Numbered from the stretch's first letter, positions 1 through 7,126 are shown. The stretch: DNA of 64,000 nucleotides from Marinomonas sp. CT5 (GCF_018336975.1 NZ_CP025572.1:4232899-4296898); one strand, 5' to 3'. Translations and numbers: made by a program. Notes: generated by a model not told the origin, from the letters alone.

Positions 1-34
1 TTCCGGATCGCATGCTTTCGATTCGTTGAGCCAT
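1..34 (-). CDS. Possible 5' end of a gene cut by the window edge
   Basis: An ATG at 34 on the minus strand opens a frame of 11 codons that runs off the left edge. It begins M-A-Q-R-I-E-S-M-R. A G-rich stretch lies upstream, but no clean ribosome-binding site does. It follows the metallohydrolase gene by about 45 bases on the same strand, so it could be the next gene of that operon. Nothing can be said about function, and it may be chance. Confidence 0.2.
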   Translation of the reverse strand, partial: MAQRIESMRSG

Positions 35-79
35 ACCCAAACCCCGCCCGCGTCCTATTTTTTTGTTTTATTCTCGTTT

Positions 80-1663
80 TCATTTGTTTTCGTTTTTTAT
101 CTTTACCTTATCGTTTTTTGTTAGTTTGATCAGTGCGTCACTTATTACGACGCTCGCGTTGTATTTGTTGACGAAGTTTCTCATAGCAGCTGGCACATAT
201 TCTCGCATGTTGTTTTGATACGTTTTTGAGTCGATGACTAGAGCATACATGTGTTGTGTTTTTTGCACGCTTTCTTCCTGCGCGTATGATTCTTCGTAGT
301 TATCGTCGTTGACCATTGACGAGTCATCCGTATTTTCTTTTCGTTCTTCTTCGATCTTTTCCATAAGTTGTCCGAGTTGTTTTTGTTCTTTTAGTTGCGG
401 TCCGAACTTATTGTATCCCGTGGAGTTGAATGTATGCCCTGAGCTGATCCATATTGCGTCGTTGTTTAGCGTGCGTATTATTTCTGGCGGCGGCAAGTTC
501 GAACCACTACTATGGTGGGCTATTTTGAAGTAATTGAATATTTGTATGTTTTCACCCATTCGTGCTGCGATAGCTTTGCCCAGTTCTACCTGACCGTCCT
601 TTTCCATGTCGCCTATTGTCAGTATGCATGCATCTTGAGCGTTTATTACGATGCCTATGCATGTGTCGTTACCTATTTTCGTTTGATCGTTGTTGTTGGG
701 ATCTTTGGCAGATTTCATCTGCGGTTGGTATATTTGCATGTCCCATGCTTGTCGTTTTATTATTAACCATTGTGCACTCCGCACTCGTACCCATTCGTCT
801 TTTCCATTGTTTTTCGTTCCTTTCAGATTATTTAGGTTTACGAACCCATTCGTGATCTTTGTCACATTCGATGGTTTTGATACGCGTTGGTGTTTTTTTG
901 TGCGGTTTCTAAACCATGTCACGAACGCGTCGGGTTCTGCTGTCCCCCCCCCCGTGTGGTCGTCATGCCAGTGAGTTATTACCAGTATCAGTTCGTTGAT
1001 CTGTAGTTGACATTGTTTGTGATTCAATATATTTGTGATGATAGTTTTTAATTTTTCGCGCATCTTTGTCGTACCCAGGTCTACGACAAGTAGTGTGGTA
1101 CCCATTATGGCGAAAGCGCAGTCACCCGCGTAATTACCTTTCCCACCACCTAGTTGCCACCAGAATGATGTACCGTCCACCAATGCGTTTAGGTTACTGT
1201 CTATGTGTTTGTTATATTCCATACTCCGGAGACCGTATTCATGTATTTCTTGTGCGATGCGTTGTTCTTCCAGTGTCATCCCCGCGTTTGGTTTGTTACG
1301 TGTCGCGATTCGTGCGTTTTCTATTAAGCTTGGTTGAGAGTCTGTTTCAATGCTGTTTTTTTGTTGTTGATTCGATGTTTCTTCATACCGATTTTCTTTT
1401 TCTTCTTGTTTTGCTGTTTTTGCTTCGAAGATGCCTTTTAGCCATGCCGTTGATGTTTGATCTGTAGGTTTTTTTTGTTTGATGTTATCTGGTGTTTCAT
1501 CATCTTCGCTCTGATTCAAATTATCTGAGTCATCGAATTGTTCCTCACTCTGTTTTTTTTCGTGTATGTTTATGTTGATTTTTTTGAGGTTATTACCTTG
1601 TGACGTGTCGCCTCTGAACGTCGATTCGTCTAGTGTCACACCCTTTCGCTTTTTAGGTTCCAT
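80..1663 (-). CDS. Metallo-beta-lactamase-fold hydrolase, ComEC-like type
   Basis: The protein has 527 residues. The catalytic signature HWHDDHTGG lies at about residues 231-239, the pattern of two-metal MBL-fold hydrolases. Further likely ligands are D352 in TIGDME and H383/H384 in IAHHSSGSN; the HHxS motif near the end is typical of ComEC/Rec2-type MBL domains. No membrane segments are seen, so this is a soluble stand-alone enzyme. The first ~130 residues are a charged, Gln/Asn/Glu-rich, probably disordered extension. The start is an ATG preceded by AAGGA at good spacing. The coding strand is rich in A and the codon use is unlike the housekeeping genes further right, which suggests acquisition by transfer. 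Substrate unknown: members of this fold cut phosphodiesters, lactams, thioesters or nucleic acids. Position next to the R-body genes may be incidental. Confidence 0.75.
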   Translation of the reverse strand: MEPKKRKGVTLDESTFRGDTSQGNNLKKININIHEKKQSEEQFDDSDNLNQSEDDETPDNIKQKKPTDQTSTAWLKGIFEAKTAKQEEKENRYEETSNQQQKNSIETDSQPSLIENARIATRNKPNAGMTLEEQRIAQEIHEYGLRSMEYNKHIDSNLNALVDGTSFWWQLGGGKGNYAGDCAFAIMGTTLLVVDLGTTKMREKLKTIITNILNHKQCQLQINELILVITHWHDDHTGGGTAEPDAFVTWFRNRTKKHQRVSKPSNVTKITNGFVNLNNLKGTKNNGKDEWVRVRSAQWLIIKRQAWDMQIYQPQMKSAKDPNNNDQTKIGNDTCIGIVINAQDACILTIGDMEKDGQVELGKAIAARMGENIQIFNYFKIAHHSSGSNLPPPEIIRTLNNDAIWISSGHTFNSTGYNKFGPQLKEQKQLGQLMEKIEEERKENTDDSSMVNDDNYEESYAQEESVQKTQHMYALVIDSKTYQNNMREYVPAAMRNFVNKYNASVVISDALIKLTKNDKVKIKNENK

Positions 1664-1830
1664 TTTGTATCCTTTATTGTTGGCGATTCCACATGATGTT
1701 GGTTTTTAGTCGGTTCTTTTCTTATTTGGTTTTTGCATTTTTGTGCTTTATTCGCTGTTTTTTGACGTTGAAAGTTTTTTAGTTGTTTCAGAGATGTTGG
1801 GGCAGATCCACAACTTCAGTTGTGAAGGTG

Positions 1831-2427
1831 CTAATTTAGTAACGATTTACCCCGCACCCCGTACCCTATCGCTTCCATTCCCCCGTCCAATACGACACCG
1901 CCCTTGGCCCACACCCACCATCGTTTTACATAAGTCGCCAAGGCTTCTGGCGAAGCCCCTTGCTCATAAAGCCGGTGAAACAGCTCTTTGTTTTTGTGGA
2001 AAGAATGATTTGTAATGCAGGTTTTGTTCATCGTCAGTTGATAGTGGCGTGTGGCTCGCAGCGCGGGGCGGTTGTGCCCTTGTGCTGTAGCGGGAGCATT
2101 GGCCGTATCATGCGACGTATGACTGGGTGTTGTCGTATTAGAAGGTGCGTGTTGGTTGGGCGTGTCGTTTGTCCCTGTGGGCGTTTTTAACGTCACCAGT
2201 TCAATGCGATATCCCAACCAGTCGTAGCCTTTATCACGTACCCTGAAATAGAGAGCGCCGATAAAGGTTTTCTTTTCTGCTTTAGAGACACATAAGGTCT
2301 CTAAAACACGATTCATTTTCTTCACGGCCTTGCGCAGGTGCCATTGCTTACACAGCTGAGCGTACGCGGCGTCGATTATTTGATCGCTGCATAGTTGCTC
2401 TATGGTGATGGGCGTTTGGCGGTTCAC
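1831..2427 (-). CDS. Hypothetical protein, 198 aa
   Basis: I do not recognise a family. The frame opens with GTG, preceded by AAGGAG at a spacing of about ten bases, which supports it as a real gene. The N-terminal ~85 residues are mixed and basic and look folded. Residues ~86-122 are a Thr/Pro/Ser/His/Ala-rich linker. The C-terminal part contains YVKRWWVWAKGG and is aromatic and basic. No signal peptide or membrane segment is evident. It lies between the GNAT gene and the metallohydrolase gene, all on the minus strand, with gaps of 137 and 167 bases, so a shared operon is not assured. Confidence 0.5.
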   Translation of the reverse strand: MNRQTPITIEQLCSDQIIDAAYAQLCKQWHLRKAVKKMNRVLETLCVSKAEKKTFIGALYFRVRDKGYDWLGYRIELVTLKTPTGTNDTPNQHAPSNTTTPSHTSHDTANAPATAQGHNRPALRATRHYQLTMNKTCITNHSFHKNKELFHRLYEQGASPEALATYVKRWWVWAKGGVVLDGGMEAIGYGVRGKSLLN

Positions 2428-2564
2428 GGCGTTTGGCTCCTTGGTGCTTAAGTAAACAAATACAGTTAACGTAATGTGTTGCTATGTCTTTACTGTAGTT
2501 TTTTGGTGTTAGAAAAACGCGTTCGAATCGAGGTGTTTTGCAGGGCAATGCGTGGAATTGATGA

Positions 2565-3185
2565 TTAAATTCGCACCATAAAACACAACACACGTTTGTT
2601 TTCATGCCTTAATTCACCCTGCCTCACAAAGCCCAACCTCTTGAGTAAGGCGATGGAGGCGTAGTTATGGTCAAACACCTCGGCACTGACGCGTTTTATA
2701 CCTTGATGTTTTATTTTCGCGAGTAGGATCGAGATGGCTTTTTTACCCAGTCCTTTTCTTTGGTAGGCGGGAAATACCCAATAGCTGAGGTAGGCTTCGC
2801 CGTCGCTGTGTAGGCCCCATGCACAGCCGCCGATGAGGTCATCTTTTACGTGGTTTTGTTGCAGGAAAATGCCATATCTATGCTTATGGGAATAGCCCTG
2901 CCCGGTGACTAGGCGTTCCGCTTGCGCTAAGGAGCGAAGCGGTTCTATGGCAAGGTCAGCGCATTGTTGGTCGGTCATCCATTCGAGCAAGCGCGGGGCG
3001 TCCGAGAGTTGCAAAGGCCGTAAGCTTAAAGAAGGTGGCTGGTCGTTTTGAGTGACGCCCCAAGACGCTCTTTGAGCCAAGCGTAATGGCGGCAATAAGG
3101 GATTACTGTCTAATGAGATACTATCCAATGGGTGGGCTTGCTTTGGATTATGCTGAAAGTTGTGCACTCTATGTGTAACCCCCAC
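2565..3185 (-). CDS. GNAT-family N-acetyltransferase
   Basis: A predicted acetyl-CoA-dependent N-acetyltransferase of the RimJ/RimL-like type. The GNAT domain spans about residues 52-206, starting at LSLRPLQLSDAPRLLEW. The acetyl-CoA loop is seen as YQRKGLGKKAI (Q/R-x-x-G-x-G/A pattern), followed by the usual N-Y-A-S-I-A-L-L-K-R-L-G-F end motif. The start is uncertain: the listed GTG lacks a convincing ribosome-binding site and there is no ATG until inside the domain, so the first ~50 residues may not be translated. It follows the R-body genes on the same strand, and acetylation of an R-body component is conceivable, but nothing in the sequence shows it. Confidence 0.72.
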   Translation of the reverse strand: MGVTHRVHNFQHNPKQAHPLDSISLDSNPLLPPLRLAQRASWGVTQNDQPPSLSLRPLQLSDAPRLLEWMTDQQCADLAIEPLRSLAQAERLVTGQGYSHKHRYGIFLQQNHVKDDLIGGCAWGLHSDGEAYLSYWVFPAYQRKGLGKKAISILLAKIKHQGIKRVSAEVFDHNYASIALLKRLGFVRQGELRHENKRVLCFMVRI

Positions 3186-3200
3186 TCCGTCTTAGTAACA

Positions 3201-3308
3201 TCAGAACCCAGCAAAAGATGCTTTTACCGCGGCTTCAAAAATAGGGTTGACTATGCAAAGTGAAATGGCAACAAGCCAAGCGAGCATGATTATATCGATG
3301 ATTCTCAT
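3201..3308 (-). CDS. Possible 35-residue single-pass membrane peptide
   Basis: A short frame opens with ATG at 3308, preceded by AAGGAAA at a correct distance, and ends with TGA at 3201. The product starts MRIIDIIMLAWLVAISL, giving one hydrophobic helix of about 19 residues, then a short tail. It sits directly downstream of the last RebB-like gene (3396) on the same strand, with about 90 bases between. It could be a small membrane component or toxin of the locus. No family was recognised, and a frame of this length can arise by chance. Confidence 0.4.
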   Translation of the reverse strand: MRIIDIIMLAWLVAISLCIVNPIFEAAVKASFAGF

Positions 3309-3395
3309 AAGGTTTCCTTTGTATCGAATGAAAAAGTAAGAGCGCTAGTTTAAGCAGTGACAATCTGTAAATACTTGGTCTAAACGCGGGAGAAA

Positions 3396-3662
3396 TCAGC
3401 CAAAACCTTTAGCCACATCAGCGGCTTTGGTGCCCAGTTCGGCGAAGTTGGCGGTGCCTTTTTCCATGACTTTTTGCGCTTGTTCTATGACGGTGATGTA
3501 TTTTGGGTCGCCAGTGGCGATCAGTTCGGCCATGGCAACACCAATGGCCGTGGTGCTAATGGTATTTAAATTGCGCAAGTTATCCGCCGCGTCTTGCACA
3601 GCAATGGCGGTGGATTGGGCGATGGATTGGCGGGCCTTGTCGGTTGCGCTTTCATTGGCCAT
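3396..3662 (-). CDS. R-body locus protein, RebB-like (class with DNLRNLN motif), 88 aa
   Basis: A small Ala-rich, helical protein, clearly a paralogue of the one encoded at 5009-5302. Both share AQSTA, a DNLRNLNT motif, STTAIG and a TGD-x-KY segment. Proteins of this kind occur in R-body (refractile inclusion) loci next to RebB. R-bodies are ribbon-like polymers of RebA/RebB-type subunits that coil inside the cell and can extend. This copy is the last of the reb genes and is separated by 13 bases from the preceding one (3676-3864), so the two are co-transcribed. Exact role (subunit or assembly factor) unknown. Confidence 0.75.
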   Translation of the reverse strand: MANESATDKARQSIAQSTAIAVQDAADNLRNLNTISTTAIGVAMAELIATGDPKYITVIEQAQKVMEKGTANFAELGTKAADVAKGFG

Positions 3663-3675
3663 GGGTCATCTCTCA

Positions 3676-3864
3676 TTAGCCGCCTTTTCTAAGAATTAGC
3701 GCACAAGCGGTTGACGTAGCCGCATTGCTGATAGTTTGCATACCTTGCTGGATGGTCACAGCATTTTGCATCTGTAGCCCCATGGTGTCGGACATGGCTG
3801 ATTCGGTCAGTTGATCAATCATCACGGTGACTTGCTGTAGGTCTTTGGATTTATCATCACTCAT
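3676..3864 (-). CDS. RebB-like R-body protein, 62 aa
   Basis: A short RebB-like protein. The core SDTMGLQMQNAV followed by a QQ pair and NAATSTAC-ALIL aligns with the core of the 140-residue protein at 4502-4924. The start was set at ATG 3864 because GGAGGA lies just upstream; a longer frame exists but would run through the terminator hairpin at 3898-3931. The gene begins only 34 bases after that hairpin, so its expression probably depends on read-through. It forms a pair with 3396-3662. Confidence 0.72.
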   Translation of the reverse strand: MSDDKSKDLQQVTVMIDQLTESAMSDTMGLQMQNAVTIQQGMQTISNAATSTACALILRKGG

Positions 3865-3897
3865 TATTCCTCCAGAAACGAACATGTGGTTGGGACT

Positions 3898-3931
3898 GAA
3901 AAAGGCCAATATCTCCTATTGGCCTTTTTTC
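3898..3931 (-). terminator. Internal terminator within the reb operon
   Basis: A hairpin with a 9-10 bp stem (GGCCAATA pairing with TATTGGCC) is flanked by A and T runs, so it can act as an intrinsic terminator in the direction of the operon. It lies between the gene at 3965-4246 and the gene at 3676-3864, and would reduce transcription of the last genes. Confidence 0.75.
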
Positions 3932-3964
3932 TGGTCATCTTGCTGGATTCAAATCGCACAATTA

Positions 3965-4246
3965 TTATTGTGCGTCTTTCTCCACTATGCCTTCCGAGGC
4001 TCGACTCAATACTGCTGTACCAATCGCTGCAAGTGAGTTCACACCTTGTACGGTGGCCGCTTGCATTCCAATATTCGCTTGCTGCTGAGAGCTGGTCGCG
4101 TTGCTATTAAGATTAGACATAGCTAATCCCATGGCAGTATATAAATTGCCCATGGCGCTGGCGGGACTACCACCTAAAACTTGCGAATTTACTTGGGTTA
4201 GGGAGTCTGTAACTTGTTCATTGACGACGAGTGGTTTCTTAGCCAT
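3965..4246 (-). CDS. RebB-family R-body protein, 93 aa
   Basis: Clear member of the RebB family. It shares the N-terminal VNEQVTDSLTQVN segment, the Q-Q-Q triplet and the QAATVQGVNSL-AAIG motif with the five tandem copies between 5365 and 6936, but is more divergent (GGSPASAMGNLYTAMG in place of GETPAMAMGNLLMSTS). The N-terminus is extended by a few residues, MAKKPLV. The start has AGAGG upstream. Last gene before the internal terminator. RebB-type proteins are the main R-body structural subunits in known systems. Confidence 0.88.
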   Translation of the reverse strand: MAKKPLVVNEQVTDSLTQVNSQVLGGSPASAMGNLYTAMGLAMSNLNSNATSSQQQANIGMQAATVQGVNSLAAIGTAVLSRASEGIVEKDAQ

Positions 4247-4254
4247 AACAACCT

Positions 4255-4518
4255 CTATTGATTATTTGTTGGTAGCAAGCCTTCCAGCTGCTGGTTAATT
4301 TTGTCCATTTCTTCTTCGAGACGCTCTTCGAGGGAACTTAGTATTCCGGTGACTTCTTGGCCGACTTGTTCCACCGCTTTATTTGCGTCTGAAACAGAGA
4401 GCTTTTCATGAGTGCTATTGATCATCTCTTCCACAACCTGCAATTGCTGACTGGTAAACGCTTCGATCTGCTCTAATTGCGCATTCATGTCAAACTTCAG
4501 TTCACTCAGCTTTTCCAT
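4255..4518 (-). CDS. Coiled-coil protein in the reb operon, 87 aa
   Basis: A highly charged helical protein with heptad-like spacing through most of its length (MEKLSELKF at the start, SLEERLEEEMDKINQQLEGLL near the end), hence a probable coiled coil. No RebB core is visible. The start is either of two adjacent ATGs at 4521 or 4518; AAGGAG upstream fits the second better. It overlaps the 3' end of the preceding gene (4502-4924) by 17 bases and ends 8 bases before the next RebB gene, so translational coupling is likely. It may be an assembly or scaffold partner of the 140-residue RebB-like protein; that is inference. Confidence 0.7.
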   Translation of the reverse strand: MEKLSELKFDMNAQLEQIEAFTSQQLQVVEEMINSTHEKLSVSDANKAVEQVGQEVTGILSSLEERLEEEMDKINQQLEGLLPTNNQ

Positions 4519-4924
4519 CATCCGCTCCTTTTTTTCTTCCAAAAAGAAAACCAAATAAACTCAGCCGTGACTTTTTCTTCTTTTCCTTCTTTTTGGGCTC
4601 AAGTACTTCTTCGGCCTCATTATCTTGTTCATTATTGAGGCTATCGTCATTGAGTTTGCTGGCAGAAGAGGAAAGAGGCACAGCGGTTTTCGTTTGCAAC
4701 AGTCGTGCGCAGGCATTGGTGATAGAAGCCGCGGTTGTCATATGCGACTGCTGCTGATTAGTCACGGCGTTATGCATCGATAAACCTAATGTATCGGTTA
4801 ACGTCGTTTCTAATAGGCTAGTAGGCTGCATCGAAAAAGACTGTAACGTATTAAATTCTTGTATGGCTGCAGCTGGCAGCTCTTGTTCAAACTCGTTTTC
4901 AAAGCGCATGTCCTGCTGTGTCAT
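4502..4924 (-). CDS. RebB-like protein with charged C-terminal tail, 140 aa
   Basis: Residues ~40-80 carry a RebB-like core (TDTLGLSMHNAV, then N-Q-Q-Q and TAASITNACARLL). After it comes an acidic linker (NEQDNEAEEVLE) and a strongly basic run of lysines, then SRLSLFGFLFGRKKG. The tail is unlike any other reb protein here. Lys-rich followed by a short amphipathic or hydrophobic segment suggests membrane or nucleic-acid contact. The start was set at the ATG 4924, because AAGGAG sits five bases upstream; a GTG two codons earlier overlaps that site. Confidence 0.72.
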   Translation of the reverse strand: MTQQDMRFENEFEQELPAAAIQEFNTLQSFSMQPTSLLETTLTDTLGLSMHNAVTNQQQSHMTTAASITNACARLLQTKTAVPLSSSASKLNDDSLNNEQDNEAEEVLEPKKKEKKKKSRLSLFGFLFGRKKGADDGKAE

Positions 4925-5008
4925 CTTCACTCCTTAAATGCAAATCTCAATAGTCAAAGGTGGATGGATTACATCTCATGCAATAAGCATTGAGAAAAGT
5001 GTTGGTTA

Positions 5009-5302
5009 CTATGAAGTCCTGTCATACAGAACACTGGCAATTTTTTCGCCGACGGCGCCAAAGTTTTCAGCCCCGTTGCTAACCACATTTTGCGCTTGAG
5101 TGATGATATCCATGTATTTGGTATCGCCTGTTTCAAGCAGTTGACTCAATGCGGTGCCAATGGCTGTCGTGCTCAAAGTATTCAAATTACGCAAGTTGTC
5201 TGTGGCATCCGCTAACGCCATGGCAGTCGACTGAGCAACGGACTGGTTAGCGGCGTTTAATGCTGACATATCTGCGTCAGGCGGTGCGTTTAGTCTCTTC
5301 AT
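5009..5302 (-). CDS. R-body locus protein, RebB-like (class with DNLRNLN motif), 97 aa
   Basis: Paralogue of the protein at 3396-3662 (shared NQSVAQSTAMA-type segment, DNLRNLNT, STTAIG, TGDTKY). Small, Ala-rich, without Trp and almost without charged clusters, as R-body subunits are. ATG preceded by GGAG. It follows the fifth tandem rebB gene after a 62-base spacer containing a stable hairpin (5326-5351), which may set its level relative to the RebB subunits. Confidence 0.78.
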   Translation of the reverse strand: MKRLNAPPDADMSALNAANQSVAQSTAMALADATDNLRNLNTLSTTAIGTALSQLLETGDTKYMDIITQAQNVVSNGAENFGAVGEKIASVLYDRTS

Positions 5303-5325
5303 CTAATTCTCCTACGAAAATGTCA

Positions 5326-5351
5326 CTCTGACCCGCGAAGACAGGTCAGAG
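5326..5351 (-). promoter_or_regulatory. Hairpin between rebB copy 5 and the next reb gene
   Basis: An eight-base perfect stem (CTCTGACC with GGTCAGAG) closes a ten-base loop. Only a weak T run follows on the minus strand, so it may be a processing or attenuation hairpin and not a full terminator. Confidence 0.5.
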
Positions 5352-5364
5352 CGTGATAACGGCC

Positions 5365-5628
5365 TTAGGCGTCTTTTTCAATAACACCTTCAGCACTGCG
5401 TCCTATAACAGAACTGCCAATAGCCATTAGTGAGTTCACACCTTGCACCGTAGCGGCCTGCATGGTGATCTGAGCTTGTTGCTGAGCCGCCGTCGCATTA
5501 TGGGCAGAGGTACCTAATGCATGACTGGTTGACATCAATAAGTTACCCATCGCCATCGCTGGCGTTTCACCTACGACTTTAGTGTTTACCTGGGTGACCG
5601 AGTCTGTGACTTGTTCATTAACTGGCAT
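5365..5628 (-). CDS. rebB: RebB R-body subunit, tandem copy 5
   Basis: An 87-residue RebB-family protein beginning MPVNEQVTDSVTQVN. It has the GETPAMAMGNLLMSTS segment, the AAQQQAQ triplet and QAATVQGVNSL. It differs from copy 4 (5738-5998) at only a few positions plus a different C-terminus (KDA). Start chosen at ATG 5628, seven bases after AAGGAG; an upstream TTG codon lies inside that ribosome-binding site. RebB-type subunits polymerise into the coiled ribbon of R-bodies in known systems. Confidence 0.92.
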   Translation of the reverse strand: MPVNEQVTDSVTQVNTKVVGETPAMAMGNLLMSTSHALGTSAHNATAAQQQAQITMQAATVQGVNSLMAIGSSVIGRSAEGVIEKDA

Positions 5629-5737
5629 AAAGATGCTCCTTTTCAATTAAGAGGGGGACCACAGAAGACAATGTTGACGCGTTCTGCGATCCTTTTTGAG
5701 GAATTTAATGAGATATAAATCTCACATCAAAATGGTA

Positions 5738-5998
5738 TTAACCTGGCTCAATGATGCCTTCAGCACTGCGACCAATGACCGAAGATCCAATAGACATCAA
5801 TGAGTTAACACCTTGCACTGTGGCAGCCTGCATGGTGATTTGAGCTTGTTGCTGTGCCGCCGTCGCATTATGTGCAGAAGTGCTCAATGCATGGCTAGTT
5901 GACATCAACAAATTGCCCATCGCCATAGCAGGCGTTTCACCAACCACTTTGGTGTTTACCTGGGTAACTGAGTCGGTTACTTGTTCATTAACTGGCAT
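5738..5998 (-). CDS. rebB: RebB R-body subunit, tandem copy 4
   Basis: 86 residues, nearly identical to the neighbouring copies: MPVNEQVTDSVTQVN start, GETPAMAMGNLL, QQQ triplet, C-terminus ending EPG. ATG with AAGGAG upstream. Downstream, the spacer to copy 5 is the longest in the tandem set (109 bases) and holds a small perfect hairpin (TGAGAT/ATCTCA at 5709-5724). Confidence 0.92.
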   Translation of the reverse strand: MPVNEQVTDSVTQVNTKVVGETPAMAMGNLLMSTSHALSTSAHNATAAQQQAQITMQAATVQGVNSLMSIGSSVIGRSAEGIIEPG

Positions 5999-6046
5999 GG
6001 TTTAACTCCTTTCTTTTATGAATATTTACGATTAGTAATGGCTTAA

Positions 6047-6307
6047 TTAGCCTTTTTCGATGATGCTCTCAGCACCACGACCGGTTACCGCTGAACCGAT
6101 TGCCATCAGGGAGTTAATTCCCTGAACAGTTGCAGCCTGAATGGTAATTTGCGCTTGTTGCTGTGCCGCCGTTGCGTTGTGGGCTGACGTACCTAACGCT
6201 TGACTGGTAGACATTAGTAAATTGCCCATGGCCATAGCGGGTGTTTCACCAACAACTTTGGTGTTTACTTGGGTAACTGAATCGGTAATTTGCTCATTAA
6301 CTGGCAT
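6047..6307 (-). CDS. rebB: RebB R-body subunit, tandem copy 3
   Basis: 86 residues of the same RebB type. It carries small differences from its neighbours: NEQITDS in place of NEQVTDS, STSQALG, TIQAATVQGIN, and VTGRGAESI near the end. ATG with AAAGGAA upstream. The 48-base spacer to copy 4 contains no clear terminator, so the copies are probably co-transcribed. Confidence 0.92.
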   Translation of the reverse strand: MPVNEQITDSVTQVNTKVVGETPAMAMGNLLMSTSQALGTSAHNATAAQQQAQITIQAATVQGINSLMAIGSAVTGRGAESIIEKG

Positions 6308-6365
6308 GTTTTTATTCCTTTACTGTTTAAGTTGATAACAATATAAAGCTAACGCTAACGTCGAA

Positions 6366-6626
6366 TTAGCCTTTCTCAATGATGCTTTCGGCACCTCGGC
6401 CAATGACCGCAGAACCAATCGCCATCAATGAATTCACACCTTGCACAGTGGCAGCTTGCATGGTGATTTGAGCTTGTTGCTGAGCCGCTGTTGCATTGTG
6501 AGCTGCTGCGCTTAATGCATGGCTGGTCGACATAAGTAAATTACCCATGGCCATAGCCGGGGTTTCACCCAAGACTTTGGTATTTACCTGCGTCACGGAG
6601 TCGGTGATTTGTTCATTTACTGGCAT
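6366..6626 (-). CDS. rebB: RebB R-body subunit, tandem copy 2
   Basis: 86 residues, RebB family, with NEQITDSVTQVNTKVLGE, STSHALSAAAHN and VIGRGAESI. ATG with AAAGGAAA upstream. Protein sequence is almost unchanged from the other copies while many third-codon positions differ, so the copies are kept similar at the protein level and are not a very recent duplication. Confidence 0.92.
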   Translation of the reverse strand: MPVNEQITDSVTQVNTKVLGETPAMAMGNLLMSTSHALSAAAHNATAAQQQAQITMQAATVQGVNSLMAIGSAVIGRGAESIIEKG

Positions 6627-6675
6627 TATTTTTTTCCTTTTCTGTTTTATGAATGAGCGAGCATTGCTTTATGAA

Positions 6676-6936
6676 TTAACCTTTTTCGATAATTCCTTCT
6701 GCTCCTCGGCCTGTGACAGCAGAACCAATCGCCATCAAAGAGTTAACACCTTGTACGGTGGCTGCTTGCATCGTAATCTGTGCTTGCTGCTGAGCCGCCG
6801 TTGCATTATGGGCCGCGACACTTAATGCATGACTGGTTGACATGAGTAAATTCCCCATGGCCATAGCTGGCGTTTCACCCACCACACTGGTATTTACCTG
6901 TGTAATGGAATCTGTGATTTGTTCATTTACTGGCAT
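6676..6936 (-). CDS. rebB: RebB R-body subunit, tandem copy 1
   Basis: 86 residues; first of the five tandem copies. NEQITDSITQVNTSVVGE, STSHALSVAAHN and VTGRGAEGI are its particular variants. ATG preceded by AGGAG at good spacing. It follows a 243-base gene-free stretch holding a candidate sigma-54 promoter (7111-7126), so it is probably the first gene of the main structural transcript. Confidence 0.92.
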   Translation of the reverse strand: MPVNEQITDSITQVNTSVVGETPAMAMGNLLMSTSHALSVAAHNATAAQQQAQITMQAATVQGVNSLMAIGSAVTGRGAEGIIEKG

Positions 6937-7110
6937 AACGTACTCCTAAAAAGTTTATTCAATATCAACTTACACTGGCGGTTCGACTGGTCATATGGTG
7001 ACTAGCCATTTCCGTTGTTTGGCTGATTAACACAAATCATTCGCCCTGAACCATCACAGGGAATTGCTTACGATTGCCCTATTCACTTACCTGACAGAAT
7101 CGAAAATTGC

Positions 7111-7126
7111 AGCATTTGTCATGCCT
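7111..7126 (-). promoter_or_regulatory. Candidate sigma-54 promoter for the rebB array
   Basis: Read on the minus strand the site is AGGCATGACAAATGCT. It has the essential GG and GC dinucleotides exactly ten bases apart, and matches the -24/-12 consensus at most other positions (GGCA, G, TGC). It would start transcription near 7100, about 165 bases upstream of rebB copy 1. The nearby regulator has a sigma-54-activator-like domain, which makes the match more interesting, but that domain is degenerate. A single match of this kind can occur by chance. Confidence 0.4.

Noticed and set aside
1066..1467. 133-codon plus-strand frame within the metallohydrolase gene
   Set aside because: Antisense to an intact MBL domain; composition is that of reversed Asn/Gln/Lys codons.
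2348..2605. 85-codon minus-strand frame overlapping the end of the GNAT gene and the start of the orphan gene
   Set aside because: It overlaps two better supported genes and has no ribosome-binding site at its start.
5680..5695. Second GG-N10-GC match upstream of rebB copy 5
   Set aside because: Only the two dinucleotides match; the remaining -24/-12 bases do not.
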